The position numbers and the translations under genes were made by a program. From NCBI RefSeq assembly GCF_000173355.1, contig NZ_ABXA01000020.1, positions 1 through 64,000 on the forward strand: a stretch of 64,000 nucleotides of DNA. Reading direction: 5' to 3'. This document shows positions 46,352-55,743 of this stretch, one piece after another. Under the pieces are notes generated by a model, which did not search any database, was not told the origin of the DNA, and saw only the letters and a program-made list of their open reading frames with translations. The stretch comes from Anaerococcus hydrogenalis DSM 7454 (GTDB taxonomy: Bacteria > Bacillota > Clostridia > Tissierellales > Peptoniphilaceae). The first letter of the stretch is position 1, and the number at the start of each line of letters is the position of its first letter.

Positions 46352-47176
46352 TTTTTTGATCCTCTATTAGTGATAAGGCTATGCCTATTGGTGTTACAAA
46401 CATAGGGTTTGATGGTTTTAGAGTTTTTATATTTGTCTTTTTAGAAACATAATCTTCCATTCCACTTAAAAGTGCTGTACCACCTACTAAAACAATTTGA
46501 TCAATTTCTTGGTCTTTACTTGAATTTTCAATTATAGAAATTATTTTATCTATAACAGGTCTTACTACAGGAAATATTTCCTTATGTTTAGAAAAATCTC
46601 TTTTTAATTTTTCTGCACTATCAAAGTCTATTTTATATGCTCCTGATAGGACTAATGAGAAATGGGTTCCCCCTGTAGGCTCATCTAAAACTTTAACTAC
46701 TTTTTCATTTTTTATTATTGATATTCCAGTTGTACCACCACCAATGTCAACTACAGCTCCATTATCAAGATTTAATAATTTATTTGCAGCTGTTGGTTCG
46801 TCTAGGACTTTTTCTACTATAAAACCACTTGATTCAGCAACATTTTTAACGGCTCCACCGTCTATATTCTCTGTTCCTGGTGGTATAGCACATCCTGCAA
46901 TAAGAAGTTCTTCTCCTAGTTTTTCTTCTAGTTGATTTTTTAACTTTCTTACTATATCGCAAGCTCCTATATAATCTACAACCATTCCATCCCTAACTAC
47001 TTGAGCAAATTCATAAGCTCCTGCAACTGGTCTTTTGTCTTCATCAAAGACGCATAAGACTATAAAAGCAGTTCCTATGTCTATACCTGTATAGAGTTTT
47101 TTATTTTTGTTTTTATGGGCTTTTCTATTGATTGTTCAAAGTCTTTTATGACTTTATTTACATTTTCTAAATTAAT
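46341..47176 (-). CDS. eutJ: EutJ-like actin-fold chaperone (frame interrupted)
   Basis: About 279 residues. YTGIDIGTAFIVLCVFDED (phosphate 1), DGMVVDYIGAC, IPPGTENIDGGAVKNVAESSGF, GAVVDIGGGTTGISI (phosphate 2) and QIVLVGGTALLSGMEDY (adenosine) mark the Hsp70/actin fold of EutJ, thought to help assemble microcompartment enzymes. One base must be added in the A-run near 47103-47115. Upstream of that the sequence NLENVNKVIKDFEQSIEKP continues to an AGGAGG site; no ATG/GTG/TTG follows it, and the best-spaced codon is an ATT at 47174-47176, so a rare start or another error is possible. Confidence 0.85.
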
Positions 47177-47180
47177 AAGC

Positions 47181-47728
47181 TTATCCTCCTTTGCTAATGT
47201 TTATAAACCATTTATAAAGTCTAGAAGCTAATTTATCTATGAAATCTTCATTTTTTTCTTCTTTGATTTTATTAAGTTTCTCAATTGCTTCATCAATACT
47301 TACAAAGCTTTTAAGATATGGATTATCAAGGTTCATGTTTATGTAGATATTAATAGCCTCTTCTTTTTTACATTCTTTTTCCTCTAGGTCTATTTTTTCA
47401 TTTTTATAAATTTTTATCGCTAAGTTATTTAGATAAGTTGCAAATTCATGATCAAAATCTCTTATTTCAAGTGCTAGTTTTTTAATTATTAGCACTACTT
47501 TCTTATCTAATTTATCATCATCCGATTTTTTAGAATCTGGATTATCCTTTAGCTTAATTTCTTCTTTTTTATTTTTTTAGGCTTTGACTTGTCAATTATG
47601 TCAATTCTAAAATCTAAAAGAAATTGTCTAGCTTGTGGAGTTAGCTTACTACCTTTTTCAATGATATATGAGTCAAAAGGGCTTTTTTTGTATTGGTATC
47701 TTAAATTTTCTTCTGTTATAAAAAGCAT
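47181..47728 (-). CDS. EutT N-terminal-like accessory protein (frame interrupted)
   Basis: About 182 residues. The start MLFITEENLRYQYKKSPF and SKLTPQARQFLLDFRIDI match the N-terminal part of EutT/EutQ-type proteins. After a charged linker a helical part follows (DFDHEFATYLNNLAIKIY, YLKSFVSIDEAIEKLNKI). One base is missing in the A-run near 47565-47580. The motif of a real cobalamin adenosyltransferase is not seen and no B12 enzyme is nearby, so it is probably a repurposed structural relative. It overlaps EutP-like upstream and ends at the EutJ ribosome site. Confidence 0.6.
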
Positions 47729-48170
47729 CTTTCATCCTCAATTTCTTTTATATATTTTCTTAACTTATCTAGACCCATGCCTTTTTTAATAGATATCTCA
47801 AATATATGATCACTTCCAATAGCCTCGGCTATTTGTCTTAATTTTTTACTTGTTTTTTATCATATAAGTCAATCTTATTAATTACAGTAATAGTTGGTCT
47901 AGTAAATGACTTGGCAAAGTTTGGTGGGAAATGACAATCTTTTTCTAGGTCTATCATGAAAATATTTACTAATGCTTGATTTTGACCAACCATAATCAAG
48001 GCACTATTTAAGTAAGGATTTTCAATATAGCCTTCTGAAACTTCAATAGTCTTATCTCTAAATTGCAAGTCTAAACTTTTTTTTGCTTTAAGGTCAACTC
48101 CTTCAATTAAGCTTGCTAGACTTGTTTTTCCCACCCCATCATTGCCAGCTATCAACCACTTTCTTCTCAT
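47716..48170 (-). CDS. EutP/PduV-like small GTPase (frame interrupted)
   Basis: About 152 residues from the ATG at 48170. P-loop WLIAGNDGVGKTSLASLI, a degenerate middle, and VINKIDLYDKKQV with the NKxD guanine-binding motif. The frame breaks in the A-run near 47852-47860; one added A restores KKLRQIAEAIGSDHIFEISI and KGMGLDKLRKYIKEIE. EutP/PduV proteins are associated with microcompartment positioning or act as acetate-kinase-like enzymes; the role here is unknown. Overlaps both neighbouring genes. Confidence 0.75.
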
Positions 48171-48505
48171 GACTTTGTCACAGGACAAGAGGTAAATTTT
48201 AGCATGGATTCAAAAGTATATTTAACTGCCTCTAAGGACTGTTTTACACTTTCATTATCACCTTGTAAAAGTACGCATCCGTTGAATCTATCTATAAAAC
48301 AAACTTCAACGCTTGCAGCCTTTGCTGCTACATCAGCTGCTATTATAGAACTTTCTGTTGGGGTTAGGGTCATAATTCCAATGGCATTTCCCTTATCCAA
48401 ACCGATTTTCTCATTCACCGATGGATCGGGAGATGAAATAAGATGAAGAAGGGTTATTTGTTTACCTGGAACTGATTCTTGAACTATTCTTTGTAAATTT
48501 TCCAT
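48167..48505 (-). CDS. BMC-H shell protein, permuted EutS/PduU type
   Basis: 112 residues. RIVQESVPGKQITLLHLISSP then IGIMTLTPTESSIIAADVAAK, VEVCFIDRFNGCVLLQGD and SMLKFTSCPVTKS follow PduU/EutS element for element: a circularly permuted BMC domain whose N-terminal beta barrel plugs the pore. It lies just after the CutD activase. Confidence 0.93.
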   Translation of the reverse strand: MENLQRIVQESVPGKQITLLHLISSPDPSVNEKIGLDKGNAIGIMTLTPTESSIIAADVAAKAASVEVCFIDRFNGCVLLQGDNESVKQSLEAVKYTFESMLKFTSCPVTKS

Positions 48506-48513
48506 ATAATCAC

Positions 48514-49476
48514 CTAATGCCTTACTAAATTTACTTCAATTTTATTTTCATCAATCCATTTTTGAATTGCATCAAGTTGTTCATTTGATAAGGCAAATTC
48601 TCCTTCCATTTCACTATCCATTGGATAGTCCATATCGAGTTGTTCGTATTTTCCAACTCCATACCTATGATAAGGGAGTAAATCTATGCCATCAAAATTT
48701 TTAAAACATTTAAAATCTTCTAAAAAATCGACAACTGCCATTATTTCTTCATGACTATCATTTACGCCTTTTAAAATTGGCATCCTTACCCTAACTTTTT
48801 TTCCACTTTCGAGTAAATATCTTAGATTGGATAAGATTCTTTCATTATTTACTCCAGTCCAATATTTATGTTTTACAGGATCCATTTGCTTAATATCAAA
48901 TAAGAAAATATCTACATGGTCTTTTATTAGGTCTAAAGATTTTCTTGGCATATATCCACAAGTTTCTATAGCTGTATTTATTCCATCCATATGACTTGCT
49001 TCGAGTAAGGATTTTAAACTTTCGGCTTGGGCACTACATTCTCCACCACCTACTGTAAGTCCTCCTCCACTCATCATATAAAAATCTTTATCTTCTTTAA
49101 CAATATCCATCAATTCAGTTATTGTTTTATCTTCACCAACAATTTCTATAGCTTTTTGTAGGCAATTTTTCTCACATCTTCTACAACCAATGCATGTTAT
49201 ATCTCTATGGACTTTGTGGATGCCATTTTCCATATAATGAATTTTTTTAGGGCAAACATCTACACATTGACCACAATTTATACAAGCATTTTTTTTGATC
49301 ATTACTTGATATTCGCTTTTTAATCCTTCAGGGTTGGAGCACCACTTACACCTAAGTGGGCAACCCTTGAAAAATATTAAAGTTCTTACACCTGGACCAT
49401 CATGGACGTTGTATTTTTGAGTATTGAAAATTCTAGCAGTTCTTTCAATTCCTTCTTTTTTTGAATCTACATCCAT
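48514..49476 (-). CDS. cutD: Choline TMA-lyase activating enzyme CutD (radical SAM)
   Basis: 320 residues. KGCPLRCKWCSNPE contains the radical-SAM CxxxCxxC; two further ferredoxin-type Cys clusters follow (ACINCGQCVDVCPK and ITCIGCRRCEKNC). SGGGLTVGGGE and FLFDIKQMD are the activase motifs. It uses S-adenosylmethionine to install the glycyl radical on CutC, whose gene lies 17 bp upstream. The product acts in the cytosol and probably in the compartment. Confidence 0.95.
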   Translation of the reverse strand: MDVDSKKEGIERTARIFNTQKYNVHDGPGVRTLIFFKGCPLRCKWCSNPEGLKSEYQVMIKKNACINCGQCVDVCPKKIHYMENGIHKVHRDITCIGCRRCEKNCLQKAIEIVGEDKTITELMDIVKEDKDFYMMSGGGLTVGGGECSAQAESLKSLLEASHMDGINTAIETCGYMPRKSLDLIKDHVDIFLFDIKQMDPVKHKYWTGVNNERILSNLRYLLESGKKVRVRMPILKGVNDSHEEIMAVVDFLEDFKCFKNFDGIDLLPYHRYGVGKYEQLDMDYPMDSEMEGEFALSNEQLDAIQKWIDENKIEVNLVRH

Positions 49477-49493
49477 TTATATTCCTTTCTAGT

Positions 49494-52043
49494 CTAGAAA
49501 TGTTCTAGCATTGTACGGCTTATAATTTCGTCTTGTACATCCTTACATAATTCAACGAAGAATGCTGAGTATCCAGCTACACGAACAACTAAGTCTCTGT
49601 GTTTTTCTGGATGAGCTTGAGCATCTAACATGGTTTCATTGTCTAGGTAGTTAAATTGCATCTCACCATTTCCATACATACAAGCTGTACGTAATAAGGT
49701 TACTAGAGCATTTTCACCTTCTATAGAATCTAAAATTCCCTTTTGAATTTTAAAGTTGTGTACCATACCCATGTTCATTGAATCATTTGCCATTTTTGAT
49801 ACTGATTTAATGATTGCTGTTGGACCGTTAAAGTCAGCACCTTGTGTTGGTGATATACCATCAGATAATGGTGTCCATGCATCACGGCCGTTTGCAGATG
49901 CTCCTGTCATTTGTCCAAATGGTGTGTTGTTTGATATTGAAAGTGTTCCATGGCAAAGTCTAGAATAAAGTGTTCTATATTTAGCATGTTCTCTTTCTGT
50001 AAAGTTTATAATATCGTTACAAATGCTATCTGCATAGTCATCATCATTTCCATATTTTGGTGCATCTAAGCAATCTCTTTTAATTTGATCATAGCCTTTA
50101 AATTCTGCTTTTAATGCTTCATTTAATTGTTCTAGGCTATATTTTTTATCATCGTAAACCAATTTTTTGATTGCTGCCATACTATCTGCATAAGTTGCAA
50201 GTCCTGACCATACAACTCCTGGTCCGAAGTTATACATAGCTCCACCTGCTGAAACATCTTTACCATGTTCCATACAACCTTCATACATTACTGACATTAA
50301 TGGCTTTGGTGCCATGTCTCTGTGAACTCTTTGAGAAATTGTTGTTGCAGCTGCTGTTAATTTTGTTATATATGAAATTTGTTCTTTTACAGCTTTTTCA
50401 AATTTTTCCCATGTATCAAAGTTTGATAGGCTTCCTAAATCAGGTGTTACTTGTTTTCCATACCAAAGTGGAACACCATGGTTAAGTGTTAATTCTATTG
50501 CTATTGGCCATTGTGTATATGAAGTTGATGTCCATTGATATAATCTTCCAGATTTTTGTGGCTCAACGCAACCCATCATACAATAATCTCTAGCATCTTC
50601 TACGCTTACTCCCTTAGCAAGCATCATTTTTATGTGAGTATCATCAAAGTGACAAGCAGGGAATCCCATTCCAGCTCTTACTACATCTACAATTTTTCTT
50701 AAGTATTTTTCTGGAGATTTTGTGTGAATTCTTGTTGCAAGTGATGGTTGGTATACTTTTACGTGTCTTACTGCATCCATTAATAGGTATGTCAAATCAT
50801 TTGTTGCATCAGCACCTTCTCTTGTAACACCACCGATTGTCATATTTACAAATGGTTGGTATCCTGCAAAGAATTTAGATGATCCTTCGCTTGTTAACCA
50901 CATCATCTCACTCATCTTTATTAACATACATCCTGCAAGCTCAAATGCTTGGTAGTCATTCATTCTTCCACTTTCGATGTCTGCTTTGTAGAATGGATAC
51001 ATGTATTGGTCAACTCTTCCTATAGACATTCCTGTTTGGTTTTCTTCAACTACTAGTAAGGATTCTATTGTCCAAACAGCTTGAATAGCTTCCCAGAATG
51101 TTCTTGGTTTGTTTGCTGGAACATAAGCATTTACTTCTGCTATTTTTTCCAATTCCATTTTTCTTTTTGGATTTGTTTCTTTTTGAGCTAATTGTTTTGC
51201 GTATTCGCTTAATCTTTTAGCATAAATCATTACTCCTTCAGTTGTTTCAATAACTGACTTGTAGAAGTAAATTTTATCTATATCTTCTGGATTTGAATAA
51301 TCAAGTTTTTCTAAGTGATCTTTCGCTTCTTGTTGGATATCTTTCATTCCTTTTTTCATTAGAATTACGTCATATCCTGGGTTTGAATCTCCTCCTCCGT
51401 TTACTTGGTGGTAAGAACAGTCTGATACGAAAGATTCTCCTGATAATTCCCATACTCCTGCATCTCTATATTGGTCTTCACAAACTTCATCAAGACTTCT
51501 TCCTTCCCAGAATGGGAATAATACGTCTTTACAATATTGTTTATCTTCTTCTGAAATGTGGAATGGATCTTGAGGTCTATTTTCAATTGTATCTAATTCA
51601 TCTCTTAGCCATCTCCAAGATATATCTGGAGAAAATGCTCCACTTCTTGGTGCTCCACAAGGTGAACCTACTATTAATTCATTATCTTGAATAACAAGTG
51701 GTGCTGTTTCACAATTTTTTCTAAAAGCTTTTGCTCTTAGTACATTCTTTGGCATTCCTGGATTTTCTCTTGTAAGTTCTGTTACTATTTTTGCCCTATG
51801 TAAGGTTATAGTTGGAACTTGTTTTAAAAAGTTTGCTTTTAGATCAACAAGTCTTTGTGTTGGTCCATCAGGAATTTGTGTTCCTTCTGATTGTATTCCT
51901 ACATTTAAATTTGTATTGTTATTATCTTCTTTGTTTAATTGGTCTTGTACTTTTTCAAATAATTGACGTACACTTTCTTTTTCAGAATCTGACATATGCT
52001 CTGTAGCCATTGCCAATTTCTTAGAAAACTCTCTTAAGTCCAT
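49494..52043 (-). CDS. cutC: Choline trimethylamine-lyase CutC (glycyl radical enzyme)
   Basis: 849 residues. Cleaves choline to trimethylamine and acetaldehyde. Every active-site position known from the Desulfovibrio enzyme is found at a constant offset of three: Tyr211, Asp219, Phe398, Cys492 and Glu494 (in [10 protein letters not shown]), Thr505, and Gly824 in RVAGYSAFF. The N-terminal 40 residues (a helix followed by an Asn-rich linker) look like an encapsulation peptide. This is the shorter, type I form. A TAGGAGG site precedes the ATG. The downstream activase is cotranscribed. Confidence 0.97.
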   Translation of the reverse strand: MDLREFSKKLAMATEHMSDSEKESVRQLFEKVQDQLNKEDNNNTNLNVGIQSEGTQIPDGPTQRLVDLKANFLKQVPTITLHRAKIVTELTRENPGMPKNVLRAKAFRKNCETAPLVIQDNELIVGSPCGAPRSGAFSPDISWRWLRDELDTIENRPQDPFHISEEDKQYCKDVLFPFWEGRSLDEVCEDQYRDAGVWELSGESFVSDCSYHQVNGGGDSNPGYDVILMKKGMKDIQQEAKDHLEKLDYSNPEDIDKIYFYKSVIETTEGVMIYAKRLSEYAKQLAQKETNPKRKMELEKIAEVNAYVPANKPRTFWEAIQAVWTIESLLVVEENQTGMSIGRVDQYMYPFYKADIESGRMNDYQAFELAGCMLIKMSEMMWLTSEGSSKFFAGYQPFVNMTIGGVTREGADATNDLTYLLMDAVRHVKVYQPSLATRIHTKSPEKYLRKIVDVVRAGMGFPACHFDDTHIKMMLAKGVSVEDARDYCMMGCVEPQKSGRLYQWTSTSYTQWPIAIELTLNHGVPLWYGKQVTPDLGSLSNFDTWEKFEKAVKEQISYITKLTAAATTISQRVHRDMAPKPLMSVMYEGCMEHGKDVSAGGAMYNFGPGVVWSGLATYADSMAAIKKLVYDDKKYSLEQLNEALKAEFKGYDQIKRDCLDAPKYGNDDDYADSICNDIINFTEREHAKYRTLYSRLCHGTLSISNNTPFGQMTGASANGRDAWTPLSDGISPTQGADFNGPTAIIKSVSKMANDSMNMGMVHNFKIQKGILDSIEGENALVTLLRTACMYGNGEMQFNYLDNETMLDAQAHPEKHRDLVVRVAGYSAFFVELCKDVQDEIISRTMLEHF

Positions 52044-52051
52044 TTCTCCTC

Positions 52052-53487
52052 CTAATAATTTTTTTCTAATGAATTTAATATTTTTTCAAATAAATCTTTG
52101 TCTTTTTTCACTGTTTTTTTACTTAGAAAAGAATTTATATCTTTTTCATCGCATATACCAATTTCTCTAAATTTCATAAAGTGATTTGGTGTTAGGGATG
52201 TTTGATTTAATCCTTCTATTTTTTTAGTCGATAGGCTAAAACTTATTGGAAGATTAGTTCCTATTCCTACTGATCCTAAACCTGTTGGAGAATTTACTAG
52301 AACTCTTGCAACCGGTTTTTTTTTCTATAAATTGTTCTATTACATAGGAATCATTGGAATATATTGAAAGGCTTTGACCTTTTTTGTCATTTAAAATTAA
52401 TTCAACACATTTTTCGCAAGCGTTTAACCAATCATTTTCAATATATAGGGAAAGAATAGGATTGTATTTTTCTTTTGAGTAAGGGCTATTTTCTGATACA
52501 TAAGGTTTGGTAACTACTAAAATCTTTGTATCTGAATTAACCTTTATTCCTGCAATTTCGGCAATTTGTTTTGCACTTCTTCCTATAAGTTCCTTCCTGC
52601 AATTGTAATTTTTGTCATATAAAATTTTTTCAAGTTTTATATGCTCGTCCTTGCTTAAAAAAATATGCACCATATTCTTTAAATTTTTGAACGACTTGGT
52701 CATAGGCATTTTCCTCTACTACTACCGATTGCTCAACGCCTGGCAAAAGACCATTATTAAAGGCTTTTGAATTTATAACTTCACAACTTGCCTTATCTAT
52801 ATCGCAATCTTTATCTATAAATACTATGTTATTGCCTATTTCTGCTTTAAAAATTTGAGCCTGATCGTTTTGAATTTCTCTTTTATCTTCACTTAGAAGA
52901 TTTTCTAATATGAAAGAAACTTTATCGCTTTCGTATAAGGTTTTTTCTCCTAAGTCAGAATTGTAGGTTAAGATATCTAAAAATCCTCTTGGATAAAAAT
53001 CTTCTTTTAAGATTTTTTTAATATCTTCAACCATCTTTGTTACTGTATTTTCACATCTTGTATCACTTACTATAATAAGAGGATTTAGGGCCCTTATTGC
53101 AAAATAAATTGCTTGAAAACAAGTAAGTGTTGATAGGTATGGGGCTATAAATACAAGGCTAAGACCTTTTGAAAGGGCTACTTGTCTTGAATTTTGACCG
53201 CTTACTATGTCAAATATGTTAGGATAGAAATCTAGCTCGTTATCTAAATTATCTAAATAATATTTACCAAGCTTTATCTCATCCTCATATCTTCCATACG
53301 ATGTTTCTTCAAAAGACATTTTTGCAAGTTGGTCTATGTTAGCTTTATAGTATTGTTTTATTTTATTTAATAGGTCATTTCTTTCTTCCTTGTCAATTTC
53401 AAGAAGAGATTCCTTAGAACTTTCTGCCTGCTCTAGTAAAATCCTAGCTTGTTGAACTGAAAGAAGATCTGTATCTATTACTTTCAT
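52052..53487 (-). CDS. CoA-aldehyde dehydrogenase-like protein lacking the catalytic cysteine (frame interrupted twice)
   Basis: About 478 residues when bases are corrected near 52655-52665 and in the T9 run near 52318-52325. It follows CutF from start to end: [84 protein letters not shown]. At the active site CutF reads NGTICASEQS; here it reads [10 protein letters not shown], with Pro249 in place of the Cys, and the TGG motif is lost as well. It cannot work as a dehydrogenase and may be a structural or regulatory partner. Placed directly upstream of cutC. Confidence 0.75.
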
Positions 53488-53497
53488 AGTCCCCCCC

Positions 53498-53794
53498 TTA
53501 TATCAAATTATCTAAATTATAAATTTCGGTTACTTTTTCTAAATCTGGATGTGGGCTTGGTATTACTAAAGATGAGTAAACTTCTGCTCCCATAGCTTCT
53601 ACTGCCTTAACTCCTGCTTCTACTGCAGATTCAACTGCTGATACATCTCCTTTTACAAGTACTGAAATATATCCACTAGCTACGTTTTCGTAGCCTACAA
53701 TTTCTACGCCACTTGCTTTTTCCATTGCATCTGCAGCTTCTAGCACATATACTAAACCGAAAGTTTCTATGCCTCCTAATGCTTGCATATTCAC
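53498..53794 (-). CDS. BMC-H shell protein, variant with extended C-terminus
   Basis: 98 residues, one BMC domain: ALGGIETFGLVYVLEAADAMEKASGVEIV, ENVASGYISVLVKGDVSAVESAVEAG. The pore loop reads ENVASG rather than the HVGGG/NIGGG of the other shell genes, so its pore chemistry differs. Follows another BMC-H by two bases. Confidence 0.93.
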   Translation of the reverse strand: MNMQALGGIETFGLVYVLEAADAMEKASGVEIVGYENVASGYISVLVKGDVSAVESAVEAGVKAVEAMGAEVYSSLVIPSPHPDLEKVTEIYNLDNLI

Positions 53795-53796
53795 TC

Positions 53797-54090
53797 CTAA
53801 TCTTCTACTTTATGAACTGATATTACCTTGCTTACATTTGTTACTGGTCTTTTCATAACATTGTGAGCTGTGATTTTCCCGATTTTTTCGCCTTCAGCTA
53901 CTCCAGCTTCTACTGCACTTATACATGAAGAAACATCTCCTCTTACTATTACAGTAACAAGGGTTGATCCAATATTTTCATAAGATACAAGTTTTACATC
54001 AGCTGCTTTTAACATGGCATCTAGTGCCTTTATAGCTGGTAACATGCCCAAAGTTTCTATAAGACCTATTGCTTGTGATTCGTACTGCAT
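53797..54090 (-). CDS. BMC-H shell protein
   Basis: 97 residues, one BMC domain: AIGLIETLGMLPAIKALDAMLKAADVKLV, ENIGSTLVTVIVRGDVSSCISAVEAG. The loop ENIGST lines the pore. One of five BMC-H-type genes in the operon. Confidence 0.93.
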   Translation of the reverse strand: MQYESQAIGLIETLGMLPAIKALDAMLKAADVKLVSYENIGSTLVTVIVRGDVSSCISAVEAGVAEGEKIGKITAHNVMKRPVTNVSKVISVHKVED

Positions 54091-54098
54091 AATTTCAC

Positions 54099-54362
54099 CT
54101 ACTTAATATAAGAATTTATAGTGTTTTTTTGATCTTCGCTTGCTTTGTAATATACGACTAATTCATCATCTATTAAGGTGTATGAATCTTCATCTACTAA
54201 GCCATTTTCCTTAGCTGTCATAAGACTTTCTATTATGTTAGCTTTAGTAAAAGCCTTATGATCTTTAAATTCATCTTCCAAAGCTAGATAAACATCATTT
54301 GCACTTGCCTTGTCTACATTAGTAAAATATTTTAATATTTCATAATTTAATGGTCTTCTCAT
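54099..54362 (-). CDS. Small conserved protein of choline microcompartment loci
   Basis: 87 residues, helical. RRPLNYEILKYFTNVDKASANDVYLALE then HKAFTKANIIESLMTAKENGLVDE has the layout of a small winged-helix or helix bundle, ending in DDELVVYYKAS and TINSYIK. It overlaps the transporter stop by one base. Function unknown; it could be a regulator or an assembly factor. Confidence 0.6.
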   Translation of the reverse strand: MRRPLNYEILKYFTNVDKASANDVYLALEDEFKDHKAFTKANIIESLMTAKENGLVDEDSYTLIDDELVVYYKASEDQKNTINSYIK

Positions 54363-55456
54363 TATTTGTTACCTCTTTTTAAATAATCAAGTGGATTTAC
54401 ACTCATTATGAAAATACCTAATGCCATAAGAAGTGATCCTACCCATGCTATTGGTGCTATTTCATAACCTGGATTTTTCAAAATTATTCCAAGTATAATC
54501 CAGCAGAAAAATGGTCCCCAGAAAGTATATGTACCATTACAAGCCATACCTAAGGCTGCACCGCACATTGAATTTCCCTTATACCAAAAAGCAAATGATA
54601 TAAATGTAAAAAATCCACTGGCAAACAAGATTAAGATTGTTGGATCAGTTATAGCATTAACGAAAAGATTTGAAATAAGATGAATCCCGCTTCCTTCAAT
54701 TACTCCAAAAATTGGTAAGACTATTAGTAGGTTTGTTAATGAAGATGTTGTTTGTCTTATTGCAATTCCTATTTCAGAATCAATCATTGATGTTCCAAAT
54801 CCTGCTATAACTCCTTCAAGTCCCCAGCCAAAGGCTGCAACTATTGCAAGAATTATTCCTAAAACCATTCCATCTTTAACTTCTCCTGTAAGACTTGTTG
54901 CACCTATTAAAAGAGAAGATGCCAAGCAAATTACAATTCCTAGGATTGTTCTTGCTGATAATTCTTGTTTTAAAATTACTCTTCCAAGTATAGCTCCGAT
55001 GGCAACATTAAGACCTGCTATTGGAATAACAACTGGTCCTCCCATTTGAACAGCAAGAATATATGTAACTCCTGCTATAGGTCCTCCGACTACAGCCGCA
55101 AATACCATAATCATTCCAGGTTTTGTTTTTAAAGTTTTTAGAAAATCTCCAAATTTTCCCTTAATTATTGAATTTGCTAAAGCCCAGATTGCCGATGTTA
55201 AATCATTTATTCCTGTTGCAAGTGTACCAAGAATAAAAGCTATGGTAATATCAGAAAGTCCAGCTTCGCCTGAATACCAATACTTCCATATTCCATATAC
55301 TGTGGCTGTAGTAACTAATGCTGTGTAAAGTCCGTAATAAATACCAGATTGAATTCCAATATTTAATCCCTTGTTAAAATACTTTTTATCAAGTTTTTTC
55401 TTAGTGGATTCTGCTTTACTAACAGCATTTGAATAATTTTTTGTTTTTTCCACCAC
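54362..55456 (-). CDS. DMT/EamA-type transporter, putative choline uptake
   Basis: 364 residues with about ten hydrophobic segments after a Lys-rich cytosolic N-terminus of about 30 residues. Two EamA-like halves are seen: FAAVVGGPIAGVTYILAVQMGG then NVAIGAILGRVILKQELSAR (conserved Glu at the half end) and a second half ending GSLLMALGIFIMS. First gene of the choline operon, so it is probably the choline (or TMA-export) carrier; the family alone does not fix the substrate. Confidence 0.75.
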   Translation of the reverse strand: MVEKTKNYSNAVSKAESTKKKLDKKYFNKGLNIGIQSGIYYGLYTALVTTATVYGIWKYWYSGEAGLSDITIAFILGTLATGINDLTSAIWALANSIIKGKFGDFLKTLKTKPGMIMVFAAVVGGPIAGVTYILAVQMGGPVVIPIAGLNVAIGAILGRVILKQELSARTILGIVICLASSLLIGATSLTGEVKDGMVLGIILAIVAAFGWGLEGVIAGFGTSMIDSEIGIAIRQTTSSLTNLLIVLPIFGVIEGSGIHLISNLFVNAITDPTILILFASGFFTFISFAFWYKGNSMCGAALGMACNGTYTFWGPFFCWIILGIILKNPGYEIAPIAWVGSLLMALGIFIMSVNPLDYLKRGNK

Positions 55457-55507
55457 TTCGTCTCCTTTTTTCTTAATTTGGAAATATATAATGTTTTCCT
55501 TATCTAA

Positions 55508-55538
55508 ATATTAACAATATACCTAACGTAAAAGTCAA
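55508..55538 (-). promoter_or_regulatory. MerR-type promoter of the choline microcompartment operon
   Basis: On the minus strand -35 TTGACT (55533-55538) and -10 TAATAT (55508-55513) are separated by 19 bp, the overlong spacer typical of promoters that MerR proteins activate. The spacer contains an imperfect dyad centred on TACGTTAGGTA. The operon's last-but-one gene encodes a MerR regulator. The start lies about 45-50 bp before the transporter start codon. Confidence 0.65.
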
Positions 55539-55551
55539 CTTTTTTTACTTG

Positions 55552-55566
55552 ACCAACGTTTTCCGT
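55552..55566. promoter_or_regulatory. Inverted repeat upstream of the choline promoter
   Basis: CAACGTTTTCCGTTG is a perfect 5-bp inverted repeat with a 5-bp centre, about 15 bp upstream of the -35 box. It could be a second operator or a catabolite site; it only partly fits the cre consensus. Confidence 0.35.
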
Positions 55567-55743
55567 TGAAATTATAGCTTTCTTTTGATATTTTTTTGTC
55601 ATACCATGCTTAAATCTTTTATTTAACTCTAACCTATGCGTAAAAGTTTTTGATTTCTTTGCAGGTTTTTTTAGTTATTTTTTGAGATAAATTTTTATAA
55701 AATACATTAATTTTTTTAATATATTTTATAAAAATTTAAAAAT

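Noticed and set aside
48204-48446. Plus-strand frame across the EutS-like gene and other long antisense frames in the locus
   Set aside because: All are antisense shadows of strongly conserved genes, without ribosome sites.
55545-55575. Plus-strand promoter TTGACC with TATAGC
   Set aside because: No gene follows on the plus strand; the match is probably a by-product of the inverted repeat.
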